Positions 10,458 to 22,883 of a stretch of DNA of 64,000 nt are shown here, in pieces. This stretch comes from Pseudopyrenochaeta lycopersici (taxonomy: Eukaryota; Ascomycota; Dothideomycetes; Pleosporales; Pseudopyrenochaetaceae): the NCBI GenBank assembly GCA_003313425.1, contig NHZP01000048.1:62001-126000 (forward strand), read 5' to 3'. Position 1 is the stretch's first letter; the number at the start of each line of letters is the position of its first letter. The notes beneath the pieces are model-generated. The model did not search any database. It was given only the letters and a program-made list of their open reading frames with translations, and was not told the DNA's origin. The translations under genes and the position numbers were made by a program.

Positions 10458-11370
10458 ATGGCTCCTCCCACACCAGTCTGGTTCATTACAGGTGCTTCCT
10501 CAGGCTTTGGGAAGTACATGGCTCTTGAGGCTCTGTCCCGCGGTCACAAAGTTATCGCTAGCGCACGAAGCTCTTCGAAAATTGCTGACTTAGCCGAGAA
10601 AGGTGCAGACACTATCACTCTCGATGTCACCGCACCCCTCCCAGAGCTTCAAAAGATTGCCAAGGAGACAAATAACAAATATGGGTATGTCACGCATCTC
10701 GTGAACGCCGCAGGATATCTTTTGGTTGGTGCTGTTGAGGAGACGTCGTGAGTCATCTCTTTAACGTTACAATGAAATCAAAATTGACATATACAGACCC
10801 CAAGAAGACTATGACCATTTCAACACCAATGTGTTCGGTATGCTTAACGTTTGCAAAGCCTTCATTCCATACCTCCGCGCAACCCCTGGTGAGAAGACTA
10901 TCTCGAACTTTGGTTCTCTCGCTTCTTGGGTCGGAGGCCCTGGCTACACCCTTTATACTGGTACAAAGTGGGCTTGCTCTGGAATTTCTGAAGCCATGCG
11001 TGCGGAGCTCGAATCTTTCGACATTAAAGTCACTGTAATCGAACCTGGATACTTCAGGACTGGCTTCCTAAGACCCGAGGCCCAGATCTCCTCAGCTGTT
11101 CGACTTAAGGAGTACGATGACACGCAGGTGGGGCAACTGCGAGCTGGATTAAGTGCAACGCATAACAAACAGCTCGGCGATGTAGCTAAGGGATCAAAGA
11201 TCTTGATCGACATTTTGACGCACACTGGATTAGCGGAGGGAAGGGAAGTACCAGTGCGTGTGGCTCTAGGGTCCGATTCGCCACCCGCGATTCGAAGGAA
11301 GCTGCAAGCAACAGAGGCACTGCTGAGCGAATGGGAATCTATCACAACTACCACAGACCATGAGTCGTAA
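10458..11370 (+). CDS. Short-chain dehydrogenase/reductase (classical SDR)
   Basis: Exons 10458-10747 and 10797-11370 (49-nt intron, GTGAGT...ACAG) encode 287 aa. The TGASSGFG cofactor motif is at residues 11-18. The catalytic triad is Ser137, Tyr150 and Lys154 (YTLYTGTK), with FNTNVFG upstream as in fungal oxidoreductases of this group. It belongs to the large NADP-dependent SDR family that includes carbonyl and ketoreductases; no substrate can be assigned. It is divergent from the SDR at 8351-9417 but not closely similar to it. The long minus-strand frame opposite the second exon is a shadow. Confidence 0.93.
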
Positions 11371-12418
11371 TGTTTGCGCTTTATGGCTTTAGGCCGTGGG
11401 AATAGCAGAATTCTGATAAAGTTTCGATTATCACGTTTGATTATTCCTTGCTCGTGACCATTGTATATCGCGATCTGGAGTTCAGATGGGATCCAGATAG
11501 CGGACAAGGTAGATCTTGTGTTGACGATACTGTGTAAGTTATGGCACATGCCCAACGTGTGGGTATGCAGAGCCGTGCGCGTTAAATGGACGAAGCTCCG
11601 TGACCATATCGCACCTGGGGGCAGTGAGAAAATCATTTTGCGGCAATTTGTGAAAATCCTCCGAGGGTTACATTTGGGCCGCTGAATGCATCAGCGTAGG
11701 AGCGGTGATGAATTGGGTTTAGCGGGATTACATTGGAATGACGCATTAGGCCAGCGTATACGGCGGAGTTGTGCTGAATCTGTGGAACTGAGGGCCAAAA
11801 ACCTGAGTCGACCATACCACCCGGGTCTGAGTATCAATAATTTCGATATTACAATTATACAATCGAGACTTGTATGTGGATGCTGTCAAGACCGGTATGC
11901 GCATGAGCGGCAAGTCGTAAATGACCAGTACGACAAGGTAGATCGACAAGCATAGGACAAGCATTCTAATTTAGAGACTCTCTGACCCCAAGAGGATTTG
12001 GTCTTCAACAATGAGGGGAATAGCATGGAATTTGTCCATAGAGTAACATAATGTCCACATGGTAGGATGTATTTATTCGTGGGCGGAGCGATCGATAAGG
12101 CCTCTATCTTAGTAGCGAGGAACTGGGCTGATTGCTAAAAAGTGGAGTATGCTGGATACCATGTGGTAGAGCGAGGGCTTTGGGGCCGAGTGTTCACCCT
12201 CCCCTTATCCGTCTCAATATCAATATGACGCAAAACAGGGATCCAACGAGCCCTCAACGCGAAAACCATCATATGTGACCAAACTTCCGGATCGAGGCTG
12301 CAAATTCGGAATCTTCGACATCAAATTCTTCGTCACCGTGAATCGGGTCGAGAAACTAAAGCAGTGTCAGCACGGAGATGAAGCATAACATAAGCAAAGT
12401 CGCTAAAATGTTTACGTA
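11371..12418. other. Intergenic region, nothing recognised
   Basis: About 1 kb between the convergent 3' ends of an SDR and a small secreted-protein gene. Open frames are short and without family resemblance. A possible additional 3' exon of the secreted-protein gene (about 12300-12345, minus) cannot be excluded. Confidence 0.4.
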
Positions 12419-12936
12419 CTAAGTTGTAGAGCAGTTACCAGCTTCGATGACGTGCAAGATGCCGGAGAGCTGGTAAGTCTTGGTGGTATCTGTATCCTCA
12501 GCCACGAATGTGATATTTGGGAAATGCTGAGGTGAATTATTTGCGTTAGATTTTGGTTCAAAGAGATCAAGCCGCTTCCGCAGGGAAGTAACGCACATTC
12601 CATCGAACCGACCCATCAACCGGCAATAGAGCCTGTCTTAACGCCAAAACATCCTCTGCGCCCTGGGAAGTGTTGTTCATTACGATCATGGACCCGTTTG
12701 CGGTGAAGAAATCCGTAAATTCGGTTGTCGATGTGGGAGTCTCAGCTTGCAACAATAACCTATCACAGAGTTAGATGAGGTTGAAGGAGAAACTCTGAAG
12801 GGAAAGAATACTCTTCGTAGAATGGGCCGAAGGCGTAGTCAACCCCGCATTGCGGATTGTAGAATGTCATGTTAATCGCGCGGACTGCAGGCAAGAGAAG
12901 CCCTAGAGCGGGAAGGATGGTCGTAAAGAACTTCAT
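12419..12936 (-). CDS. Small secreted protein, possibly SnoaL/NTF2-like
   Basis: Three exons, 12936-12812, 12759-12597 and 12526-12419, joined by introns of 52 and 70 nt, give 131 aa. Residues 1-20 (MKFFTTILPALGLLLPAVRA) are a clear signal peptide. The mature part has two Cys (C30, C128), several N-glycosylation sequons (NMT, NNT, NIT, NCS) and the motif VRWNHFPNITFVAEDTDTTK, which crosses intron 2 in phase. The pattern of a phase-0 join giving WNHFPN resembles small secreted fungal proteins with an NTF2-like fold; that assignment is inference. The stop at 12419 follows GNCSTT. Another intron and a short last exon are possible. Confidence 0.7.
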
Positions 12937-14562
12937 GTCGATTGAAAGAGATGTTCACGTGGTCAGCTAGTAGATATTCAATAGCAACACAATAGCAACA
13001 AACTATCTTTTATATGTGTAATTATTCATCATCTCAGGGGTTTGGGTACGGCCAGCATTATTAAGCTGGGTTGGGATCAACCTTCTACAAAGATGCCAAG
13101 CATCGGACATATCGGCGCAGACTTCGGTGCTGATATGGATGGCATACGTACAGGTCTTAAAAATTCGAAATGAAGAACTTCGGTGCGTCGGTAATTCTCC
13201 TCCTCACTTGACCCGCTGCCCATGAACGCTCACTTAGAACAATTCTCGTCTTTATCCTCTTTCTATGACATCATTCTAAGACACAAACAGTGTATGTATA
13301 TTTTACCGTTGGTTTGTCCGTGTGCTCGTGGTAGTGTTTCTGACCTGCACATGGAGCGCGAGCACATCCGTCCGAGAACGGGCCGAACCGTTCAGGGCTA
13401 TCCATGCTGTGCTTGCTTGTGCTATCTGTAACACCAGTCTTCTACAGCAGGTAGGGCTTCTCGCTCAAGTTTCGCCACAGGCACGTATGACAAAGGATTG
13501 TCCAAGCCTTGCGATATTACCATTGCTCGAACGATGATACTGCACCTCTGATAGACTACTGGTGTGGGAAAACTTTTTGTTTTCGCGCAAGTTCCAGGTC
13601 TCCATCATGCAGGCCCGGGAGCTAGCCGCGCATCTGTGGGGACGGAGCTAGCCGCGCCCCGCCGTGCCAAGCTAGATGCAATCCGTGTCCCTCTTGGCAG
13701 CGTTTGCAACCACGAGGTATGTGTCCCGCTGAGCTCTGCAAACTCCACGCGCACCCACTCCCTTTGCCATATTTCGCCGTCCGTTATCTCCGGCCATACT
13801 CCTTCCTCAATCTCAGCTTAGAATGGGCCCAGCAAGACAGCGTACGTGGTTGCCAATATCAATCTATGCCTTGAGACGGACGGCTATGTGCCGCCCTGCC
13901 GTTCATGGACAATGTCGGTAATGAGGCGCGTCATTGACGTTGGAATAGCTCATGACATCATGTTACGATCACATCCGAGTCTGAATTCCAGTCTGAGTAT
14001 TTGTTTAAGAATAGCGTAGCAATAACAGAAGATGGAAGAGGCAAATACGAATGCGTGCAATAGGCTTGCGTGATTGAAAGCCAGAGGGAGCCGGTAACTG
14101 TATAACCCCTCGGTAGACGTATGGCCCCCGGGTCAACCGCGCGGACGTGAGGGAGGGAGCGGACGGGTGTAGAGGCTTATGGAAGCCCAACGACGCCTTC
14201 GAAGCCTCTTTGTATCTAGTGAGGGCGCCTGTACTCATCTAGTGGCATCTAGTGGATATCTCTCTGAGCCCGGACGGAAAATTAACCAATCACAGAGTAC
14301 CCCACATTTTACAGCCCCTCAACTTTAAGCATACGACGACTTGGCAGGGTCGATTACGAATTGAGAGGCGGGGAATTGGTAAGGTTCCTGGGCCCCTTAA
14401 CCCCGGACCCCAGATCGCAGAGCCACCGGGTTGCAGTATGTAAAAGACGTGGTCCCAGGACAGGACGAGATCAAACATTCGAACTCAAAATTGAAAAGTC
14501 TCTTTGTTTATTTCCATACCAGCAGCACATAGACCAGCCCATTTGTCAAGATCCTTGTCATC
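12937..14562. other. Intergenic region, nothing recognised
   Basis: 1.6 kb without a convincing gene. GC content is higher at 13560-13830 and 14080-14440. A 14-bp direct repeat (GGAGCTAGCCGCGC) occurs at 13618 and 13644. The open frames are short and look random. Confidence 0.4.
13008..13014 (-). promoter_or_regulatory. Possible TATA box of the small secreted-protein gene
   Basis: TATAAAA lies on the minus strand 72 bp before the ATG at 12936. Two copies of AATAGCAACA adjoin it. Position and sequence fit a core promoter; there is no other support. Confidence 0.3.
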
Positions 14563-16171
14563 ATGTCGAGCGACAAGTCCTCAAGATCGAACGCGATTCA
14601 GAAAGAGGAAGCCGGGCTTCCCGCTGTGGGAGCCTTTGACCGGACCAGGGAGAAGAAGCTGATACGGAAGATCGATCTACGATTGTTGCCCATTCTCGGC
14701 GCACTTTATTCTATCTCATTCATTGACCGCGGAAACGTAATACCCCTTACACAAACAGACTATATAATGGCCGCTAACAATCTATAGATTGGAGTCGCCC
14801 GCGTTGCTGGTATGGGCCAGGATCTCCAGCTCCAGATCGGGAACCGATATACTACCGTCCTCGTACTTTTCTTCCCTACCTACTTCCTGCTCGAACTACC
14901 CTCTAATATTATTCTGCGCAAAGCTGGAGTGGCTAATTGGCTATCATTTATCGCCTTCTCCTGGGGTGTTATCATGATTGGACAAGCATTTGCTAAAAAT
15001 TGGTGGACTCTTGCTATTTGCCGTGTTCTCCTAGGTGCTATGGAGGCAGGCTTCTTCCCGGGCTGCGTATACCTAATTACATGCTGGTACCTCAGATACG
15101 AGGCGCAAAAGCGGTATGTGTTGCATCCTTAGAATTACGAATTTAATTGCTGATGGCCACTTTAGATTAGGTGGCTTTTACCTTTTTTCAGTTGCAATTG
15201 GTGGCTTTGCTAATCTTCTTGCCTACGGCCTTATGCAAATGGAAGGTGTAGGTGGAGTGCGTGGCTGGCAATGGTACATAGCATTAACCTTAATTGCATG
15301 GGGTACAAACACTGACTGCACGACTCAATCTAGGATCTTTATCATTGAAGCAATCATCACCTGCGTCGCTGCAACCATAGCCTGGTTTTTCATTATTGAC
15401 TTCCCCGACAAGGCAGGAAAAAAAGGCTTCTTAACCTACGACGAAGCTAACTTTATCTTGCAAAGAATTGAAGACGACCGAGGCGATTCTGTGGCTGATC
15501 CGTTAACATGGGCAGTGCTATTCTATCATCTTAGAGACTGGAGGCTGTGGGCATATGCTATTCTCTTTATGTCGACAACAATGCCCGTTTATGCGTTCTC
15601 GTATTTCCTACCAATTATTCTCGTTGGTATGGGATACACAGGAGGACAAGCGAACGCGTTGTCAGCTCCTCCCGCCATTACTGCTGCTCTAGTTGCTTTT
15701 GGATTTGCATGGCTAGCCGACAGGAAGAAAGTCCGTGCTCCATTTATCGCTATCCAAAGTCTCATCGTTATCACCGGACTTATGCTTGTTTCCTACGCTA
15801 CCAACAACGGCGTTCGCTACTTCGGAACCTTCCTTGGTGTTGCAGGTGCGCAGGGAAATGTACCCGCTATTCTTGCTTACTAAAGCAACAATATTAGGAG
15901 TCAGAGTAAGAGATCGGTGGGGAGTGCTCTACAAATCGGATTTGGCGCTCTTGGTGGCATTCTTGCATCTACAACATTCCAGCAGAAAGATGCACCAAGA
16001 TACGCAACCGGCCTGTGGGTAAGCGCTGCCCTGCAGTTTTTGATTCTTTTCATCTTGTGTGTAACCTCCTTCTATTTTTGGAAGAAGAACAAGCAAGTAG
16101 AGAAGCAGGAGCAGAGAGGAGAGCCTTTGGACCTTATCGAAGGCCAGGTGGGCTTCAGATATACGTACTAG
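14563..16171 (+). pseudogene. MFS transporter of the Dal5 (anion:cation symporter) family with one nonsense codon
   Basis: Exons 14563-14736, 14788-15113, 15166-15273 and 15334-16171 fit family landmarks at every junction: FIDRGN|IGVARVAGMG, QKR|LGGFY and RGWQW|IFIIEA. They would give 481 codons. TAA at 15881-15883 interrupts the conserved LAYQSNNIR motif, where relatives have Gln. CAA to TAA is a CpA transition. Translation would stop after 385 aa and lose the last two or so helices of the 12-helix fold. The family imports allantoate, nicotinate, pantothenate or other small carboxylates. Downstream coding is intact, so the stop is recent, or an error or polymorphism. Confidence 0.82.
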
Positions 16172-18392
16172 TTCATAGGTGGGCTAAAATTTAGGCTCAG
16201 GCCGCTTAGCACCTTCCCTTTTCTGACCATGGCTGAACTCCATAGATTGAATCATCTTCATTCGTTTTATATTTGCACTTGTTTGCTGTCACGCTGGTGA
16301 TGAAGAGGCATCGTTGGCCAATCTTGTCACGCAGATATTGCGGGATACTAGACGCAAGAGTGTCGAGAAGGATACCGAACGTATTAAGACTAGTATCACC
16401 TGCAGAAGTAGCTACTATCACGGTTATGAGCCTATTTTTAAGCCATTATAACCAATTACCCACGTATGCCAAGGCTGTGGCCGTCAGGAGGAGGGCCCAT
16501 TAGATTCTTCGCAGGAGCCGCCGTACCCCCTGAACAGGCATGAGCTTTGTTACCATGCTTACAGCGCCAATCTTCTTTTCTGTTCGTTCATTGTAATATT
16601 GCGTCTCTATGTTCTCGTCTAGCATATAAGACAACTCCCACAATATTCGTCGCTTGGTAAAGGAGACTGACGATGCTGTGCGAGGACGTGTTCCAGGTCA
16701 TAAAAGTGCTAGCTAGAGACCTCTGGAAGAAACCTCCTCGTACCAGCGAACATCTTCGTTGCGACGTTAGCACCGTAGTTGATCAAAAGTTTTGGATCTC
16801 AAGCTTGCCTCCCCTATTGCTACTACGAGAGCCGTATTACAACTACCGGCTTCAGCTTTGAAGATAGTTGCTTGAAGCTGTAATAGAGTTAAATTTATTT
16901 TTTATTGGAGTGTCTCCTGAGCTTTTTTGGCTAAATTCGCGACCTGGTAGCATTGTGGAAGGTGGTTGAAGTAGGCTGGTTGTAGTTCGCGATCTCGCTT
17001 GGCAACCATAACATTTGACGACTCACTGTACAAGCTATCACCCAAGACCATTGAAGCAGATTAGCTTCAAGAGCACTGGCTTAGGAACGGCTTGGTAGCG
17101 TATTTGACTTAGTATGCGGACGCTAAAACATATACGAACTTGGGATGCTCTAAATATCTACCTTTGCGTGTAATTCCCTAACTCTCTTATGTTAAGTCAT
17201 CGAACCTCATCAAACTGAAATCGACATGCGGTGGATATCAAAACGACTCAGACCAACCGACGAAGTCTTTTGTGTTCGTGCACCATATACACAGATTCAC
17301 TCAATGCACGTGAACTACCCAACAGGTCACCCCGGAATGAGGCTAGAAAGCATCAAACAGCTCCTTAATCACTTGTAGAAAACAATCCAATTTCCTAGAA
17401 TCTTCCCTGTAGACGTTACCGATACCAACATGTCTTTGTAATTTTGTCAAGTCGCCAAAGATTGAGTAGGACTTATTATCGTAAGCTTCTCGCTTGTAGA
17501 GCACGTTGAACTCTGCGGCTGAGAAAGTTTGAAACTCTGAAGTTGAGAGGCTCGATACCCCGCAGCTGAGATAATTAATACGCCACAGCTGAAAAGTGTT
17601 CTGAGGAGGTGAATGAGGCTATCGCATCTCGCTCTTATTGAATGTCCAGCTTTATCTTTGCGCACCTACTGTCAGCCTCAGAAACTTTCTAACGTAATAT
17701 AAATTAAAAAAATCTTGATAAATTCGAATAACGGAGCAAGAAACGGCTGTTGAGTGAACTATGTGAGGCTGCTTGAGATGTCTGCTTGAACGAGCTGCTT
17801 GAGTGAGCTCTACTTGTATCCGTTGTCTTAACTAGGGCATGTCGCCGATGCGCGAAATGCCTAGTGTCACCCACAAAAAGCCATGTTCCTACAACGATCC
17901 CATCTACCGCTAACAGGTTTGGGGCCAGCTCCGTCACGATGTGAGATCGTAGTAACCGAGACCCATGTCTCGCGCTAAAGAACTGAGAATAATATCAACG
18001 TTTGATGTACAAACAGCCAATTCAACAATTGAAAGCCAGGAAATAAAAACATAAAGTTGCTAAATAAGTTCTAAAATCACTTAATGTTAGAAGCGGGGAA
18101 ATCAGCTCTACAAGAGCATTGGTCAGGTAGCTCAAGCTAAGATTCGCGATATCGCCACCGCTTCATCAATTACGGTCCTGAACTTGTGGTACTATCCTGC
18201 AGCGGAATAACTTCTGCCCGTATGATGCTTTGTTGCCATTGAGCTGAACGATTGTGGCGAACCTTTGGGAAATATCCCTGGGCAAGTAACAAGGTTTAAA
18301 GGAAGTGGAGTGAGTCCCAACTCACTTTCAACCCGACTGTTGATTGAGTTGGTAAATCCGCTCAGATTTAACCATTCTCTTAATCTCTTATC
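16172..18392. other. Intergenic region with a weak repeat fragment
   Basis: 2.2 kb with no convincing gene. The only structured part is a transposon-like fragment at about 17704-17840. The stretch 17480-17620 has several CTGAG/GCTGAG runs but no open frame of note. Confidence 0.4.
17704..17840 (-). repeat. Fragment of an unidentified repeat also present at 61.7 kb
   Basis: The minus strand encodes SSSSFKQTSQAAS...LNSRFLLRYSN. The minus strand near 61730-61820 encodes SSSSLKQLTRAAS..LASRFSLRYPT. The shared Ser-rich leader and SRFxLRY motif indicate two decayed copies of the N-terminal coding part of the same element. I do not recognise the family. Confidence 0.45.
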
Positions 18393-20908
18393 ATGCAAGT
18401 ACACACTTTCTTCTGGATAGCTAATGCAGTACTTTTTGCAACTGTGTATGTATGTCACAATCCTCATGTCGCAGCCGGCGTCTTACAATCAGTTAAAGCT
18501 CCTGCCGGTGTGCCGGCTTTGCGCTATTCCCTCTTCAGGATCCAGACACCATTTTTGCGAAATGCCCAACTGGCACGCATTTCGGTCTCAATGGCTTTGT
18601 ATGCTGTCCAGAGGGTACTGATCTCGACCCCGATCCGTCACTCGAGGGCTATGTTTGTTGCCCACCATGTATGTCAGGTTTCCTTGTATTTGAACTCATT
18701 GTTCTATACCGTTTACTGAAAACTTAAACAGCAGAGCCAAATTGTGGTCCATCTGTCGTTCCCAATGGCTTAACGTGTGCAGACTCCAGTTGGTCACTCT
18801 GGACACGTAGATTTAGCGGTTCGATGACTGCTTGTTGCATGCAAGGCTACTACCCTCAGACCTCAAGGTACTGCGTACAGGGAACACCTAGTGGTCCAAG
18901 TGGCACACGGTACTCGACTGTGTGTGCTTTCTTTCAATATTACTTCGGCGATGGTATTGTTAATGTTTCTTGAATCAGATCGCCCAAGCAGGTGGATCCA
19001 CGTGTACCGGGACATCTTTACAGTCTTCGGCCACCAGTGATCCATGTACAAGGCTCAAGTTTCGTCGCGCAGACGGCCCAAACGCTTGTACGAGTGCTGC
19101 ACCCCCCAAACCTACACGCACTGGTCTCCCTTGTAACCTGGTAAGACAAACTGCTGCTTTTACAAATTGGGGAACTGCCTTCTAAAATTTCATCGTTTTA
19201 GGTTCAAAATGCTGCAAAAGTGTACACAACATTCAAAGCTAATGGCAATCCTGGGATCGGGTTCTGGGGCCAAGTACTTAACCTAGTGTGTCTAGGCGCA
19301 CTCTCATCTTGCATAGACACAGTTCCTGAATGTTCTCGAATTAAATCTCTCGAATCGCTTAAATCCCTACCTGCAAATTGCAATCCTGCCGATATTCCCG
19401 AAGACGGCTTCGAAGCATTCGTGTTTAATGGCTTCTTAGGAGGCAATAATCTCAATCTTCAAGAGGTAGTTGAAACGGCTCGACAGACACAATTGTTTGC
19501 CAATCTCGTCGCAATGGAGCTATACAAGCGCGAAAAGGATGCGAATTCGGTAACGAGAACTCTATACAAAATCAGTCATCTTGACGATCCAGACATGATT
19601 GGAACGCTGCAACTTGGGTATAACCATTTCCTGCAGGAGCTTGGACCTCTCTTTCAAAAGTATATCGACAACTTGGTCGCTACTGCGACAAGTGTTGAGG
19701 ATCGCGATGAGAAGATTCGCCAACCACGCGCCCAGCACCAGCACCTATTCAACTGTCAAGTGGTACCCGGATTCGCGATTCAGGACGCAACAGGGGAGAT
19801 TCCAAGCTTCAACGCATGGGTAGCACAGCTCATTGTTCCAATCGCAGCTAGCAGCGTAAGGAATTATGAAATATGGGAGGCCATTTGGAAGAAATATGGT
19901 AGTCGAGGGTTCATTGATAGCTGGTTCCGAAAGCGACAATCTGGCTCGGATCAGTCCAGGTGGGCAAGGCGTGACAATTGGGACGAAAACATCACGTCGG
20001 CGGAAGACTTTTTCTTGGCCCTAGGATATAACTCTCCACTTTCACCCAATCTCAAATCTCATTTTTCCAACTGGGCTGAGCCACCGTCGATAAATCCTGA
20101 CATGGGACCTGCGGAGTTTTCTTCATATACTCGAAATGACACTACGCCTATAACGATCAGTCGGACGCTCGACGAGGCCTCAATCGTTCTTATGTCTCTG
20201 ACTTCGTCCACGTCTGGTGATGGCCCACTCGATGAGCTCGAGGCATTTGTCGGTCTTGTTCCATCATCTTTTACTACCGTCAATGCATCACTCATCCCAT
20301 CGATCAACCAGTCTGTTGTCGTCGTTGGACCTATGCTGCTAATTTGGCCCAACAACGTCGAACTTATGCCTCGAACATATCTTATCGATTCAAATAATAG
20401 TTTAAGTTCCACAGCGAGCAACGGAACATCTAAGTTGACACCGGAACAATCCGCGATCGCTGAGGCTGTGAACGGGAGCAGTTTTGCAGGCTTTGCGACC
20501 ACTGAATTTTTGAAACCTGCAGATCCGAACTCGAGAAGCCTTTTCTACAGACAAGCCTCGCTATCTATGGTGGTGGTACCCTCGATGTTTGGGCAGAACG
20601 GGACGAGCCTTGTCCTCGTGGATCTGCTCTCTGGAAATGCACTTGGGTCAACGTTGACCACGGATCCTACTAATTCAGAAAGAGTTATTTTAGGTGTAGA
20701 ATTGAAACCCGGAGCAGGTGGTGGAATGTGGGAAGGCGGGTTCAACGGTGGTGGAATATATGGTGTAGGAATTGTGGATGCTAATGGGGAGTTGATTCGA
20801 ACGCTCCCTGGTTCGCAGTCAACATCAGCTGCAATTTCTCTTGGCCCAGGTTCGTTGTATGTATTCTTGATAATGTTGGTAAGTATTTTGGCAACCTACA
20901 CTTTTTAA
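18393..20908 (+). CDS. Large secreted Cys-rich protein of unknown function, likely cell-surface
   Basis: Five exons (18393-18449, 18539-18668, 18732-18919, 18979-19140, 19202-20908) encode 747 aa. All phases agree and all introns are GT-AG. Exon 1 is a signal peptide (MQVHTFFWIANAVLFATVY). Exons 2-4 form a short Cys-rich region with CC pairs (GFVCCPEGT, GYVCCPP, TACCMQGYY), reminiscent of small disulfide-knot modules. Exon 5 is a 568-aa domain with no motif I know. It ends in a Ser-rich stretch and a hydrophobic tail (SLYVFLIMLVSILATYTF) that could be a GPI signal. No function can be assigned. Confidence 0.8.
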
Positions 20909-22014
20909 ATGCTGTTCATATTTGAGAATCGTAGATGTAAGTGTTAGGACTTTACCAAGGCTCGAGTTATGTGACGCCAAGCGCAGACATCTTATAAGCG
21001 GTGGTAGTCCCGCATCATAAATAGCTTGAGCTACAGTGGCTACCACGATAAGGCGACCGATCAGATCCGATTATCGCTAAAATATCTCCGGCGTTATGGG
21101 TAAAGTTCTCATACAGACATTGCTTGCAAATACAGGCTATATAGGCTTACAGCTCTATATTTTACTAGGATTATGTCCAGGGTTTTGCTAGCTTTTGACT
21201 TATGGTGTCTCGCGCGATGGGAATTCTTCTGAGGCGCATGGCCACCAACAACTTTACCTATAGTGACGATCTGCACGCGACAGCCATTAACGCTTATGAC
21301 GCTTAGCAATTCGCAGGGGAGCTCTACTATATTAAAAAGTACCATGTGCTTATTTGCAGGGCACATAGTACAGGAGTACAGAATATTGACGTGCATCTGC
21401 GTAAACAACACTCTATACTGTAGCAAGCAGAGGATGCATTTCAATGTAGATGTGATCCTGATTGTAGCTTCAGTATGGTAAACAAAAACAGGCTACAGAA
21501 GTATTGTAAAGATTACATAAAACAGCATGAAAGAAGGGCACTAAGCTGTACAAAACAGTAAAAGTGTAAATATTCTTCCGAGCTGGCGAGCTACAACGAT
21601 ATTTTATTGTAGGCGTAGCAAGCAGCGATAACGAGCTGTCTGTTTGTAGCGAAGCCAAAGGCGTTGTACGTGAGCAGTTGGTCAGATGGGAAATACCAAA
21701 GCAGGTAGAATAAATGAAGGCGCAATTTATGGACGCAGGAGCAGCAAAGACTGACAACACTGGGTGGATTAAGCGTACAGTGTGGTTGGAGCGCCTTGCG
21801 AAGCAAAATACCGAACGGATCCATTGTGAGATCACGAGTTGGCAAAAATCTCTTGTTCATGATTTGCAAGCACGCGGTGCACACACGACACGTCATGCAG
21901 GGCTCATAGGGCTAACGTGCACAGGTGCCGCTTAAGTGCATGGATTGACGTGCTTATTGGCCAAGCAAAAAAAAATCAATTCAAGCTCTTTGCAGCATGG
22001 AATGTCGTCTCGGA
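20909..22014. other. Intergenic region, nothing assigned
   Basis: About 1.1 kb. Minus-strand frames at 21109-21444 and 21591-21896 are unusually Cys/Leu/Tyr-rich, and the second holds a CxxCxxC series. They resemble decayed mobile-element sequence but match nothing I can name. Confidence 0.35.
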
Positions 22015-22168
22015 CAGGGTAGAGGCACCTAGTCCTGTTCCGGTACCTGAACCTCCAGCTGGTACAACTGTACGAGTGGTGCCATCAGCGACGGTCAGTA
22101 GCCTTACTGAATTCAGGAGAGTTGGCCATGCTATGCTTGTAGGATTGGCAGGCTTTATGCTTCCTTAG
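22015..22168 (+). pseudogene. Decayed duplicate of the 3' end of the GPI-type surface-protein gene
   Basis: The frame ending at 22168 reads VPSATVSSLTEF...VGHAMLVGLAGFMLP. This parallels VPSGTVSSPVEY...AGHAVLVGLAGFMLVWM at the end of the gene at 22884-23887. The similarity extends upstream through a PP-AGT segment and then fades. No signal peptide or body of the gene is recognisable. This is therefore a truncated paralogue left by a tandem duplication about 1.7 kb apart. Confidence 0.7.
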
Positions 22169-22883
22169 ACATAGCCCTTGAAAGCTATGATGACTGGTAT
22201 AATATGTACTTCATGAATGCTAAAGTCTCAGTCTTCACGGACTACCACTTGGTTCTCTTTCACAATTGAAGAAGCGAAATGTGAATTATTACTCGTCCTG
22301 TATTAAAGTAAACCACTTGAGGAGGAATTCAAGGGCAGCTGTCGAACTAGAGTTCGAGAGCAAACTCTTACCGATTCGAACGCTTTATGGTGTTTTCCAG
22401 TGATTATCCGTTCTTTGTTTAGTCTAGCCGTGCCTCCTTGCTTTGTGCTCGTACACATAGGGCTGAGAAGATAACTAGAGCCGGCGAAAATGTTGCAACC
22501 TCCGATCACAGCGTAACCATATCCGATTAACACAAAGACGCTGAAAGCATACTTCATGCATGCAGACTTGGTTCCTGCAGCGAGATGCCATCCGCTGAAC
22601 GCTTCTGGCTATGATGAGCAGTTATTCTATCTATCACCAATGATGATAGAGAGAGACATGAAGGTAACCTCTTGGTTACACCATTCCAGTCCATCCTAGC
22701 ATTGCGTGCCTCAAGGTGTTAGGAGGGGTAAGGTACATTGCGGATATGTTTTAAGAGCTATCAGCCAAGGTAGATGGTTATAAAGCCTACGTGAGGACCT
22801 AAAATACCTCCTACAAGGACTGTACCCGCTCGCTCGCAGCTTACTAGATTGATCTCAGTCGTTACAGGGAATATTCTGCAGCC

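Noticed and set aside
10953..11636. 227-codon minus-strand open frame
   Set aside because: Antisense to the second exon of the SDR gene, which is proven by motifs; no domain in the antisense product.
21591..21896. Minus-strand CxxCxxC frame as a zinc-finger gene
   Set aside because: Too short, lacks a start context and neighbouring exons, and the Cys spacing matches no family; kept only as possible decayed repeat.
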